DNA from: Ulvibacterium sp965248315
GTDB lineage: Bacteria; Bacteroidota; Bacteroidia; Flavobacteriales; Flavobacteriaceae
Direction of reading: 5' to 3'
DNA length: 64,000 nt
NCBI RefSeq assembly: GCF_965248315.1
Contig: NZ_CBDFIX010000001.1
Span: 62,001-126,000 of the forward strand
Made by a program: the position numbers and the translations under genes. Below are positions 35,211 to 44,143 of the stretch, one piece after another; within the stretch, counting starts at the first letter, position 1; every line of letters starts with the position of its first letter. The notes below the pieces were generated by a model. The model was not told the DNA's origin. It was given only the letters and a program-made list of their open reading frames with translations, and made no database searches.

Positions 35211-35587
35211 TTAGATCGCGATTTCGGTTAGGCTTTTTAAAGGGTAACGCCTCACAATATACAAAGTATAAAAGGTTTGAAAAAGAAATCGTTGTTGAAA
35301 TGCCCTTTGAAATTAACAACCCAATTGGTGCCGTTGTTTCATATTAAGCTTACAACTTGCAGTTTAACGTTTTTTTTTGCAATTCCTTAGTCGATTGTCA
35401 TTCGGACAAAACAATTTTACTATTTTCGCATTCGCAAACAATGAGGAAAGATTTGACTGATTGCAACCTCCAGATCCTAAACTTGTTTTAGGGGTAAAAA
35501 TGCTAAAACAGAAAAATACCTTAGTATAGGTTTTTATGTCTTCTGGCATGGTTACAATCATCTCTCCTCTTACTTAAGATTATATAC
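35211..35587. other. 377-nt non-coding region between dNK and metK
   Basis: Divergent control region. I see TATTTTCG (35422-35429, one mismatch to the -7 box), which would give metK a leader of about 155 nt, and in that leader a hairpin CCTAAA / TTTAGG at 35476-35492. No SAM riboswitch consensus is present. A 65-codon minus-strand frame here has no recognisable protein character. Confidence 0.5.
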
Positions 35588-36844
35588 ATGTCATATTTAT
35601 TTACTTCGGAGTCCGTTAGTGAAGGGCACCCCGATAAGGTTGCGGATCAAATTAGTGATGCATTGTTGGATAATTTTTTGGCTTTTGATCCAGAAAGCAA
35701 GGTAGCTTGTGAAACTTTGGTCACCACAGGCCAAGTAGTTTTGGCGGGAGAAGTTAAAAGTCATACTTATTTGGACGTGCAGAATATTGCACGAGAGGTT
35801 ATCAATACAATTGGTTATACCAAAGGAGAATACCAATTTAGTGGGGATTCATGTGGAGTAATTTCCCTTATTCATGAACAATCACAGGATATTAATCAAG
35901 GTGTTGATAGGGAGACAAAGGAAGAGCAGGGTGCGGGGGATCAAGGAATGATGTTTGGCTATGCAACCAAGGAAACTGAAAACTATATGCCCCTTGCATT
36001 GGACATTTCTCATAAAATATTGCAAGTGCTGGCTGATTTCAGAAGGGAAGGTAAAGAGATTTCCTATTTACGCCCGGATGCTAAAGCACAGGTGACTATT
36101 GAATATTCGGATGAAAATGTACCACAACGGATAGATACCATTGTTGTTTCCACGCAACATGACGCTTTTGATGGAGATGATGATAAAATGTTAGCGAAAA
36201 TAAAGGAGGATATCATCCAAATTGTAATACCGGAGGTAAAAGGTCAATTACCAAAGGAAATACAGACACTGTTCGATGGACAAATACAATATCACATAAA
36301 CCCGACCGGAAAGTTTGTCATTGGAGGACCACATGGTGACACTGGATTAACGGGAAGAAAGATTATTGTGGATACCTATGGTGGAAAAGGCGCCCATGGA
36401 GGTGGTGCATTTAGTGGTAAAGACCCTAGCAAAGTGGATCGAAGTGCAGCCTATGCCGCTAGACATGCCGCAAAGAACTTGGTGGCTGCCGGTGTTGCGG
36501 ATGAAATTTTGGTACAAGTAAGCTATGCCATTGGGGTAGTAGAACCTACCTCAATATTCGTGGAAACCTATGGCACCGCCAACATTGATTTAACGGACGG
36601 GGAAATCGCGGAAAAAGTATCCCATTTGTTTGACATGCGTCCATTTGCCATAGAGGATAGGCTAAAGCTAAGGAACCCGATTTATTTGGAATCCGCAGCC
36701 TATGGGCATATGGGTAAACAGCCTAAAACGGTAACCAAAATCTTCGAATCGCCCTATAGTGGTAGGGTAGAAAAGGAGGTAGAACTGTTTACATGGGAAA
36801 AATTGGATAAGATTGAAGAGATAAAATTGGCTTTCGATTTATAA
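35588..36844 (+). CDS. metK: S-adenosylmethionine synthetase
   Basis: Makes SAM from methionine and ATP. The 418-residue enzyme shows FTSESVSEGHPDKVADQISDALLD, the GAGDQGMMFGYA motif (ATP-binding) and GGGAFSGKDPSKVDRSAAYAARHAAKNLV. Unlike the downstream met genes it has no riboswitch of its own. It opens the methionine and sulfur locus and is followed by the leader of metY. Confidence 0.97.
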   Translation: MSYLFTSESVSEGHPDKVADQISDALLDNFLAFDPESKVACETLVTTGQVVLAGEVKSHTYLDVQNIAREVINTIGYTKGEYQFSGDSCGVISLIHEQSQDINQGVDRETKEEQGAGDQGMMFGYATKETENYMPLALDISHKILQVLADFRREGKEISYLRPDAKAQVTIEYSDENVPQRIDTIVVSTQHDAFDGDDDKMLAKIKEDIIQIVIPEVKGQLPKEIQTLFDGQIQYHINPTGKFVIGGPHGDTGLTGRKIIVDTYGGKGAHGGGAFSGKDPSKVDRSAAYAARHAAKNLVAAGVADEILVQVSYAIGVVEPTSIFVETYGTANIDLTDGEIAEKVSHLFDMRPFAIEDRLKLRNPIYLESAAYGHMGKQPKTVTKIFESPYSGRVEKEVELFTWEKLDKIEEIKLAFDL

Positions 36845-36883
36845 TTTTTATTTAAATATTAGGAAAATCCAAACGTCCCTCCT

Positions 36884-36891
36884 TATATTTG
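36884..36891 (+). promoter_or_regulatory. Bacteroidota -7 element ahead of the metY SAM riboswitch
   Basis: TATATTTG, exact TAnnTTTG match, about 30 nt before the riboswitch. Confidence 0.55.
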
Positions 36892-36921
36892 TGTTTCAAA
36901 AGTTCAAACACGTATTGAAAA

Positions 36922-37053
36922 GTTATCAAGAAAGGTGGAGGGAATAGACCCTTTGAAGCCTTAGCAACCCTTTGTTCCCCAAATACTATTCGCAACAAAG
37001 AAGGTGCTAAATTCTACCTGTGCAGAACATGTTTCGGCATCTTGGCAGATAAC
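36922..37053 (+). promoter_or_regulatory. SAM-I (S-box) riboswitch, metY operon
   Basis: Aptamer with closing P1 stem GTTATC / GATAAC. Core S-box landmarks are present in order: ATCAAGAAAGGTGGAGGGA, GACCCTTTGAAGCC, TTAGCAACC, AAGGTGCTAA, and CTTGGCAGATAAC. P3/P4 region is longer than in the second copy in this window (132 versus 104 nt). Followed by a short hairpin AATTAC-TTCC-GTAATT and T-rich stretch (37060-37085), possibly the expression platform. Controls metY, the fused MetX-AK-HSD gene and metZ. Confidence 0.92.
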
Positions 37054-37059
37054 TCGAAT

Positions 37060-37085
37060 AATTACTTCCGTAATTTTTCTTTCTT
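37060..37085 (+). terminator. Putative expression-platform terminator of the metY riboswitch
   Basis: Hairpin AATTAC / GTAATT with TTCC loop followed by TTTTCTTTCTT, 6 nt after the aptamer P1. The stem is short, so the assignment is tentative. Confidence 0.4.
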
Positions 37086-37174
37086 CTTAACTCTTTGATG
37101 GCATCCAATTGCAAAATTGGCAATGGATTTTAGTGTTGTAATTTGACCTAATAATAACTAAAAAAATTAAAATC

Positions 37175-38467
37175 ATGAGCGATCAAAAGTTTTCGACCAA
37201 TGCATTACATGCTGGACATGACACAACAATTAACGGCGGTACAAGGGCTGTTCCCATTTATCAGAGTACAGCCTACGTATTCAATGATTCCGACCATGCG
37301 GCAAATCTTTTTGGCTTGGCGGAATTTGGAAATATTTATACAAGGATAAATAATCCGACCAATGATATTTTGGAGCAACGTCTAGCAGCTTTGGAAGGTG
37401 GTGTGGCGGGTTTGGTAACGGCTTCGGGTACGGCAGCTATTGCCAATACGCTTCTCGTGTTGTTGAAAACCGGAAATCATATTGTGGCTTCCAACAGTTT
37501 ATACGGAGGTACCTATAACCTTTTAAGCGTTACCTTGCCCCGATTGGGAATAACAACAACCTTCGTTGATCCCTCGGACCCCACTAACTTTGGGAAAGCA
37601 ATACAAGATAATACAAGGGCCATTTTTGTGGAATCACTTGGAAACCCAAAATTGGACGTGTTGGATCTAAAGGCAATTTCTGCTGAAGCAAAGAAAGCCA
37701 AAATCCCTTTTATTGTTGATAATACCGTGGCGACTCCGGCATTATTGAAACCTATTGAACACGGAGCAAATATCGTAATCCATTCATTGACAAAATATAT
37801 AAACGGAAACGGAACGGCCCTGGGCGGTGCAATTATCGACGCCGGGACATTTGATTGGGCCAATGGAAATTTTCCGGAATTTACGGAACCTTCCGCGGGA
37901 TATCACGGTTTAATTTATCATGATGCCGTTGGCCCTATAGCATTCATTATCAAGGCTAGAATAGAGGGATTGCGTGATTATGGTGGGGCATTAAGCCCAT
38001 TTAATGCCTTTCAGATTCTTCAAGGGCTGGAAACCTTATCGGTTCGAATGAAACAACATAGTGAAAATGCCTTGGCTTTGGCCCAATGGTTAGAGGATAG
38101 AAAAGAAGTGAGTTGGGTAAATTATCCTGGACTTAAATCGAGCAAGTATAATTCCTTGGCCGAGGAATATCTTCCCAAGGGCAAAAGTGGAATCCTAACT
38201 TTTGGAGTAAAGGGGGGATTCGAATCGGCCAAAAAAGTTGTTGATGAAACAAAATTGTTCTCCCTATTGGCCAATATCGGGGATACAAAGTCCCTCATTA
38301 TCCATCCGGCCAGTACAACCCATCAACAGCTGGATGATACTGCACAAGAATCTACCGGAGTTACCAAGGATTTGATTCGATTGTCCGTTGGATTAGAAGA
38401 TTTGGATGATTTAAAAGCAGATTTGGAACAGGCCTTTACGGCTATTGATGAATCGGTCTTAGCTTAA
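37175..38467 (+). CDS. metY: O-acetylhomoserine sulfhydrylase (MetY-type)
   Basis: PLP enzyme joining sulfide and O-acetylhomoserine to homocysteine. The 430-residue protein has the MetY family start FSTNALHAGHDTTINGGTRAVPIYQSTAYVF, PLP-phosphate motif YTRINNPTND, VDNTVATPALLKPIEHGA, and the PLP lysine in VIHSLTKYINGNGTALGG. The characteristic insertion (FPEFTEPSAGYHGLIY) separates it from MetB/MetZ. It is the first gene after SAM riboswitch 1, followed after 81 nt, with a weak hairpin between, by the fused gene. Confidence 0.95.
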   Translation: MSDQKFSTNALHAGHDTTINGGTRAVPIYQSTAYVFNDSDHAANLFGLAEFGNIYTRINNPTNDILEQRLAALEGGVAGLVTASGTAAIANTLLVLLKTGNHIVASNSLYGGTYNLLSVTLPRLGITTTFVDPSDPTNFGKAIQDNTRAIFVESLGNPKLDVLDLKAISAEAKKAKIPFIVDNTVATPALLKPIEHGANIVIHSLTKYINGNGTALGGAIIDAGTFDWANGNFPEFTEPSAGYHGLIYHDAVGPIAFIIKARIEGLRDYGGALSPFNAFQILQGLETLSVRMKQHSENALALAQWLEDRKEVSWVNYPGLKSSKYNSLAEEYLPKGKSGILTFGVKGGFESAKKVVDETKLFSLLANIGDTKSLIIHPASTTHQQLDDTAQESTGVTKDLIRLSVGLEDLDDLKADLEQAFTAIDESVLA

Positions 38468-38478
38468 ATATTGAACGG

Positions 38479-38519
38479 ATTGTAGCATCTTCCTGATAAA
38501 ATGGAAGGTGCTACAATTT
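38479..38519 (+). terminator. Hairpin between metY and the fused metX-AK-HSD gene
   Basis: Stem ATTGTAGCATCTTCC / GGAAGGTGCTACAAT, almost perfect with one G-T pair; followed by TTATT, not a strong T run. May be a processing or partial-termination site. Confidence 0.5.
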
Positions 38520-38548
38520 ATTGGGACTGAGGTTCCTAAATTTCTAAA

Positions 38549-41500
38549 ATGGATACCCAAATAGTAACTACCAGATCTCCTATGCTAAAGCATTTAAAGT
38601 TAAATACATTCACTACCCTCAGCGGTGTCTCCCAGGAGATTCAACTATCCTATCAGGTGTTTGGAAAGCCATTGCACGAGGCACCGGTTGTTTTGGTCAA
38701 CCATGCACTTACGGGCAATTCCAATGTAACCGGCGATGGTGGTTGGTGGTCCGCTCTTATAGGGGAAGGAAAATGTATTGACACGCTCACCTATACCATA
38801 CTTTCATTCAACATTCCGGGAAACGGTTATGACGGATTTGTAATTGACAATTACAAGGACTTCGTGGCTGGGGATGTTGCCCAAATGTTCCTAATGGGCC
38901 TTGAGCAGCTCAAAATAAAGAAACTGTATGCAATTATCGGTGGTTCATTGGGTGGCGGTATCGCTTGGGAAATGGCTGCCATAGACCCTAGCATTACTGA
39001 GCATCTAATCCCTGTTGCTTCCGATTGGAAATCTACGGACTGGCTTATTGCCAATTGCCAGATTCAAGAGCAGTTTTTGGTGAACTCCAAGCAACCCGTG
39101 CATGACGCACGTATGCACGCTATGCTTTGCTACCGTACTCCAGAGTCCTTCAAAGAGCGGTTTCAACGAAGTACGAATGAAGAGCTTCAGGTCTTTAATG
39201 TGGAGAGCTGGTTAATGCACCACGGAAAAAAACTACAGGAACGATTTCAATTATCGGCCTATAAGTTGATGAACCAGTTGTTGAAGACCATAGATATTAC
39301 CCGTAACGATGAGAAGGCCTTCAAAGAATTGGAGAACAGTGAGACCAACATCCATATCATCGGGGTGGATTCCGATCTGTTCTTTACGGCCAAGGAGAAT
39401 AAGGAGACGTTTAAGCGTTTGGCCCAGGCTAATAGTAATGTTACCTATGGAGAAGTACAATCGCTTCACGGACATGATGCTTTTTTGATAGAGTTCGAAC
39501 AGATGCAAAAACTGCTCCATGGAATCTTTAGCAAGAATGGCAAATCAAAAAAAATCAAAATCCTCAAGTTTGGCGGTAAGTCCCTGAGTAATGGTGAAGG
39601 TTTGGGACGTGTATTGGAAATTATCTCCTCTAAAGTAAAAGCCGGTGAAAACGTCGCCGTGGTACTCTCCGCAAGGGAAAAAGCCACGGATCAATTAGAA
39701 ACTATTTTGGAGAAGGCTGCCAACAATATAGATTACCATAAGGATTTTGAAGCTTTTGAGAAATACCAAAAACACACATTTGCCAATGTAAATTTATCCT
39801 CTGAATTTAAGGAATTGGCCAAATTGTTCGAAGGAGTTTCACTTCTGGGGGACTATAGTGCCAAAATTAAAGATGAGGTATTGGCGTATGGAGAATTAAT
39901 ATCCGCCAAATTGATAACTAAGTTGCTCATTGGCAAGGGAGTGGATGCACAATTGCTTGATTCCAGATCTTTAATAAAGACAGATGACACCTTTGGTGAC
40001 GCTAAATTATTGGAAGATGTCTCAAGGGAAAACGTGCTTCTTCGGTTTTCTGAATTGGATTACGGGAGTGTACCTATTATTACAGGTTTTATCGCATCAA
40101 CTGTTGATGGCGAGACTACCACTTTAGGAAGGAACGGAAGTAATTATACCGCTGCATTGCTTGCCAATTTTTTGGATGCGGAGGAACTTCAGAATTATAC
40201 ACATGTTGACGGAATTTTTACCGCCAACCCGGATTTGGTTCCGGAAGCCAGACGAATTGCCAACCTTTCCTATTCCGAGGCCAATGAATTGGCCAATTTT
40301 GGAGCTACAATTTTGCACGCCAAAACTATTATTCCATTAATTGAAAAAAATATCCCGCTACGTATTCTCAATACGTACAACGATGATAATGAGGGAACGC
40401 TGATCAGTGCCAAATCTAGCAAGGAAGGGATTAAATCGCTTTCCGTAATAGAGGATGTTTCACTTATCAATTTAGAAGGTAGGGGTCTTTTGGGAAAAAT
40501 AGGGATAGATGCACGTATCTTCAAAACCTTGGAACAGCATAATGTTAATGTAAGTATCATTTCCCAGGGATCTTCAGAAAGAGGTATTGGTCTAGTGGTT
40601 AAAAGGAATAAGGCGCAAAGGGCCAAGAAGGCTTTGGATGAAGAGTTCAAGAGCGATTACAAGTCCAAGGATATCAATACGATTACCGTGGTTGATGATG
40701 TTTCCGTTGTCTCCATTGTGGGGCAGGATCTAAGTACATTCCACAAGCCTTACAATGCACTGATAAAAAACCAAATTGTCCCGCTTCTGTTCAACAATAC
40801 TGTTTCTGGAAAGAATGTAAGCCTGGTTGTGAAAAAACAGGACTTGAACAAAGCCCTAAATGTAATGCATGGTCAAGTTTTTGGAATCAGTAAAAAAGTT
40901 AATCTGGCCATTTTTGGACATGGCAATGTCGGGGGAACCTTGATCGATCAGATTCTGAAATCTGCCAAAAAAATCGAGGAACGAAAAGGGATTGATTTAA
41001 ATGTCTTTGCCGTAGCCAATTCCAGAAAGATTCTATTAAGCAAAAGTGGTACGCCAAAAAATTGGAAGACAACAGTTAAGGAAAAAGGTCAAAAATATGT
41101 ACTGTCCGATGTTTTCGAATTCGCCAAAAAAAACCATTTAGAAAATTTGATTGCTATTGACAATACGGCAAGTGAGGATTTTGTAGCGAATTATTTCGAT
41201 TTTGTGGACAATGGATTCGATTTGGTTTCATCCAACAAAATAGCAAATACGCTCGGATTCGATTATTATCAATTGTTGCGTGAAGAACTGGATAAAAATC
41301 AAAAACAGTATTTATATGAGACCAATGTAGGTGCCGGCCTCCCGCTCATTGACACCATAAAATTACTGCACTTATCCGGGGAAAACATTACCAGGATCAA
41401 AGGAGTTTTTTCGGGTTCCTTGAGTTATATTTTTAATACATTTTCTGATGTTAAAGCCCCATTTTCGAAAATCCTAAAAGACGCCATTCATAAGGGCTTT

Positions 41501-41968
41501 ACTGAACCTGATCCAAGGGAGGACCTTTCAGGCAACGATGTTGGTAGAAAACTCCTGATTTTGGCACGGGAACTGGAATTGAGCAATGAGTTCTCGGATA
41601 TCAAGATCCAAAATCTAATTCCTACGGTATTGCAAAAAGGAACTGTAGAAGAGTTTCTAAAGAATTTGGATGTGTTGGATGATAAATTCAATGAAATAAA
41701 GAAAAATCAGAAACCAGGCCACGTACTTCGTTATGTTGGGGATTTGCACGGAGACTTGCAGAAAGAAAAAGGCATTTTGGATGTAAAACTGATTTCCGTT
41801 CCCAAGGAGAGCGCCCTGGGCCAGGTTAAAGGTTCCGATTCCATCATAGAAATCTATACGGAGTCCTATGGGAAACACCCGCTGGTGATACAAGGTGCCG
41901 GAGCTGGTGCCGCGGTTACGGCAAGGGGGGTTTTTGGAGATATTTTGCGCATTGCCGAAAAAGGATGA
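38549..41968 (+). CDS. Fused homoserine acyltransferase (MetX-like) - aspartokinase - homoserine dehydrogenase
   Basis: A 1139-residue trifunctional fusion. Residues about 10-325: MetX-like alpha/beta-hydrolase with catalytic Ser133 (GGSLGGG), Asp276 (VDSDLFF) and His309 (HGHDAFL). About 332-620: aspartate kinase (ILKFGGKSLSN, TLGRNGSNYTAAL). About 625-780: two ACT-type regulatory domains (VSLINLEGRGLLGKIG, VSVVSIVGQDLS). About 785-1139: homoserine dehydrogenase (LAIFGHGNVGGTLIDQ, SSNKIANTLG, YETNVGAGLPLIDTIKLL). AK-HSD fusion is ThrA-like; the MetX domain in front makes first, third and acylation steps of one pathway covalently linked. The mid-gene frame is open without shift. Preceded by metY and followed by metZ. 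Confidence 0.9.
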   Translation: MDTQIVTTRSPMLKHLKLNTFTTLSGVSQEIQLSYQVFGKPLHEAPVVLVNHALTGNSNVTGDGGWWSALIGEGKCIDTLTYTILSFNIPGNGYDGFVIDNYKDFVAGDVAQMFLMGLEQLKIKKLYAIIGGSLGGGIAWEMAAIDPSITEHLIPVASDWKSTDWLIANCQIQEQFLVNSKQPVHDARMHAMLCYRTPESFKERFQRSTNEELQVFNVESWLMHHGKKLQERFQLSAYKLMNQLLKTIDITRNDEKAFKELENSETNIHIIGVDSDLFFTAKENKETFKRLAQANSNVTYGEVQSLHGHDAFLIEFEQMQKLLHGIFSKNGKSKKIKILKFGGKSLSNGEGLGRVLEIISSKVKAGENVAVVLSAREKATDQLETILEKAANNIDYHKDFEAFEKYQKHTFANVNLSSEFKELAKLFEGVSLLGDYSAKIKDEVLAYGELISAKLITKLLIGKGVDAQLLDSRSLIKTDDTFGDAKLLEDVSRENVLLRFSELDYGSVPIITGFIASTVDGETTTLGRNGSNYTAALLANFLDAEELQNYTHVDGIFTANPDLVPEARRIANLSYSEANELANFGATILHAKTIIPLIEKNIPLRILNTYNDDNEGTLISAKSSKEGIKSLSVIEDVSLINLEGRGLLGKIGIDARIFKTLEQHNVNVSIISQGSSERGIGLVVKRNKAQRAKKALDEEFKSDYKSKDINTITVVDDVSVVSIVGQDLSTFHKPYNALIKNQIVPLLFNNTVSGKNVSLVVKKQDLNKALNVMHGQVFGISKKVNLAIFGHGNVGGTLIDQILKSAKKIEERKGIDLNVFAVANSRKILLSKSGTPKNWKTTVKEKGQKYVLSDVFEFAKKNHLENLIAIDNTASEDFVANYFDFVDNGFDLVSSNKIANTLGFDYYQLLREELDKNQKQYLYETNVGAGLPLIDTIKLLHLSGENITRIKGVFSGSLSYIFNTFSDVKAPFSKILKDAIHKGFTEPDPREDLSGNDVGRKLLILARELELSNEFSDIKIQNLIPTVLQKGTVEEFLKNLDVLDDKFNEIKKNQKPGHVLRYVGDLHGDLQKEKGILDVKLISVPKESALGQVKGSDSIIEIYTESYGKHPLVIQGAGAGAAVTARGVFGDILRIAEKG

Positions 41969-41991
41969 ACCAATGAATGAGAGTTGCTAAA

Positions 41992-43158
41992 ATGAAGGGA
42001 AAAAAATTTGAGACCACTGCTATCCGAACACAGATAGAGCGTTCACAATTTCTGGAGCATTCCAATCCTATATACTTGACCTCAAGTTTTGTTTTTGAGG
42101 ATGCAGAGGACATGAGGGCCTCCTTTGCGGAGGAAAAGGATAGGAATATCTACTCTAGATATTCCAATCCAAATTCATCGGAGTTTATAGATAAAGTATG
42201 CCAGATGGAAGGGGCCGAGGACGGTTTTGCTTTTGCATCCGGTATGGCAGCCGTCTTTTCTACTTTTGCCGCTTTGCTGAATAGTGGAGACCATATTCTT
42301 TCTGCTCGAAGTATTTTTGGATCAACCCATTCCCTCTTCACTAATTTTTTCCCAAGATGGAACATAGACCATAGCTATTTCAAGTTTGATGAATTGGATC
42401 AGGTTGAAAAATTGATTACCCCAAGGACTAAACTGATATATGCCGAATCACCGACGAATCCAGGGGTGGATATTTTGGATTTGGAAGTATTGGGGGATAT
42501 TGCCAAAAAACATAATCTCATATTTGTTATAGATAATTGCTTTGCTACACCTTATTTACAGCGCCCCATTCAATTTGGGGCGGATTTGGTCATTCATTCC
42601 GGCACCAAACTTATGGACGGTCAGGGAAGGGTGATGGCCGGGATAACGGTTGGAAAAAAGGAATTTATAGATAGGATTTATCAATTCTCAAGAATAACCG
42701 GTCCGGCCCTTTCCCCTTTCAATGCGTGGGTATTGTCTAAAAGTTTGGAAACCTTGGCGGTAAGGGTAGATCGGCATTGTTCCAATGCATTGCAACTAGC
42801 GGAATTTTTGGAAGGACACGAAAAAGTGAATTGGGTGAAGTATCCCTTTCTAAAATCGCATCCTAATCATGAATTGGCAAAAAAGCAGATGAAAGCAGGG
42901 GGGTGTGTTGTGGCCTTTGAAGTTAATGGAGGATTAAGAGCAGGTCGAAAGTTTTTTGATGCTATTGAATTACTATCGTTGTCCGCTAATCTGGGAGATT
43001 CTAGAAGTATAATTACCCATCCAGCTTCTACCACCCATAGCAAACTCTCTAGTGAAGAGCGATTGGAAACAGGGATTACGGATGGTATGGTCCGAATATC
43101 CGTTGGATTGGAGCACATAGACGATATCATTTCCGATATTGATCAAGCATTGGGATAA
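41992..43158 (+). CDS. metZ: Cys/Met-metabolism PLP enzyme, MetZ-type sulfhydrylase
   Basis: PLP enzyme of 388 residues from the trans-sulfuration family. Motifs: YLTSSFVFEDAEDMRASFAEE, YSRYSNPNSSEF (PLP phosphate), GMAAVFSTFAALL, FVIDNCFATPYLQRPIQFGA and PLP-lysine HSGTKLMDGQGRV, the DGQGR continuation being typical of O-succinylhomoserine sulfhydrylases. It overlaps in purpose with MetY; a role in cystathionine chemistry is possible. Start at 41992 (KGKKFETTAIRTQ) chosen over 41977 because of homologous starts. Last gene of the riboswitch-1 run, about 90 nt before the Rrf2 regulator. Confidence 0.88.
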   Translation: MKGKKFETTAIRTQIERSQFLEHSNPIYLTSSFVFEDAEDMRASFAEEKDRNIYSRYSNPNSSEFIDKVCQMEGAEDGFAFASGMAAVFSTFAALLNSGDHILSARSIFGSTHSLFTNFFPRWNIDHSYFKFDELDQVEKLITPRTKLIYAESPTNPGVDILDLEVLGDIAKKHNLIFVIDNCFATPYLQRPIQFGADLVIHSGTKLMDGQGRVMAGITVGKKEFIDRIYQFSRITGPALSPFNAWVLSKSLETLAVRVDRHCSNALQLAEFLEGHEKVNWVKYPFLKSHPNHELAKKQMKAGGCVVAFEVNGGLRAGRKFFDAIELLSLSANLGDSRSIITHPASTTHSKLSSEERLETGITDGMVRISVGLEHIDDIISDIDQALG

Positions 43159-43245
43159 AACTAAGGATAAATTGACTTCTTCTTTGGCCTTAACCCAGTT
43201 AGACCCAGGAAATTCCAAAATGTTAATTTTCCCTATCTTCGTACA

Positions 43246-43659
43246 ATGCTCTCCAAAAAAACCAAATACGGACTAAAAGCATTGGCATATTTGGCATCCC
43301 AACGGGACAATAATCCGGTTCAGATTGCCGAAATAGCGAAACAGGAGAACATTTCACAGAAGTTTTTGGAAAGTATTTTGCTCACTTTGCGAAAGACAGG
43401 GTTTTTGGGTTCTAAAAAAGGCAAAGGAGGAGGTTATTATTTGATTAAAAAGCCTTCTGAAATTCTGATGACCGATGTAATGCGAATTCTAGAAGGCCCC
43501 ATTGCCATGGTTCCTTGTGTTAGCCTTAATTTTTATGAAAAATGTTCGGATTGCCCGGATGAGAATGCTTGCTCTGTAAATAAACTGATGTTGCAGGTAA
43601 GGGATGCCAATCTGGAAGTATACCGAAACAATACCCTTGCAGATATTCTTTTAGAATAA
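43246..43659 (+). CDS. Rrf2-family transcriptional regulator
   Basis: Winged-helix DNA-binding regulator of 137 residues: LSKKTKYGLKALAYLA start, helix-turn-helix QIAEIAKQENISQKFLESIL, wing GSKKGKGGGYYL. It carries four cysteines in PCVSLN-C-SDCPDENAC, more than the three Fe-S ligands of IscR, suggesting a redox or cysteine/Fe-S sensor. Its place immediately before the cys gene run suggests it controls sulfate assimilation, like CysR or CymR-type Rrf2 proteins. A TATCTTCG element at 43234-43241 lies just 4 nt before the ATG. Confidence 0.9.
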   Translation: MLSKKTKYGLKALAYLASQRDNNPVQIAEIAKQENISQKFLESILLTLRKTGFLGSKKGKGGGYYLIKKPSEILMTDVMRILEGPIAMVPCVSLNFYEKCSDCPDENACSVNKLMLQVRDANLEVYRNNTLADILLE

Positions 43660-43815
43660 AGGAAAACCAGTATCTCTTCATTTTAAATTCTCAAAACTTC
43701 CATAAAATGATCTGAATATCTTCAATATATGAAGTAAATAACAAATAATCTACTAAATCGATAGGGTAAAAGTAATATTTAGCAACTTTTAACGTCTTAG
43801 TTAAGGAAATAATCT

Positions 43816-43823
43816 TATTTTTG
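43816..43823 (+). promoter_or_regulatory. Bacteroidota -7 element, sulfate-assimilation operon
   Basis: TATTTTTG, exact consensus, 45 nt before the DUF2061 gene start. Region 43660-43867 is AT-rich and non-coding, the natural site for Rrf2 binding. Confidence 0.5.
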
Positions 43824-43867
43824 AATTCCTATTAAATCACTAGACTAATTCGAAAACAGTTTTTTTC

Positions 43868-44131
43868 ATGATTGCAGATCAATTGATATTAGATAAAAAG
43901 TCCACCAAAAGCAACTATAAGGAGGACAAAAAATCGGAGAAACCGATTCGAAGTATTGCAAAGGCTATAAGTTGGCGTGTGATTGGTACTTTAGATACCC
44001 TTTTGGTCTCATACCTGTTCACAGGAAAGGTAGTATTGGCGGCATCTATTGCCTCTATTGACTTTGTGACCAAAATGTTTTTGTACTTTTTTCATGAAAG
44101 GATTTGGAACCGGATCGGTTGGGGTAAGTAA
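43868..44131 (+). CDS. DUF2061 small membrane protein
   Basis: An 87-residue protein with a charged N-terminal 30 residues and a DUF2061 core of two hydrophobic helices: KAISWRVIGTLDTLLVSYLFTG and VLAASIASIDFVTKMFLYFFHER, ending IWNRIGWGK. Function of the family is unknown. It begins the sulfate-assimilation operon (12 nt before cysH). No sulfate permease or sulfite exporter is seen in the run, so a transport or assembly role is possible but only inferred. Confidence 0.85.
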   Translation: MIADQLILDKKSTKSNYKEDKKSEKPIRSIAKAISWRVIGTLDTLLVSYLFTGKVVLAASIASIDFVTKMFLYFFHERIWNRIGWGK

Positions 44132-44143
44132 TTTTAAAGAATT

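Noticed and set aside
35364..35561. 65-codon minus-strand open frame between dNK and metK
   Set aside because: No recognisable motif, sits across the metK promoter/leader, and composition looks like non-coding AT-rich DNA; treated as chance.
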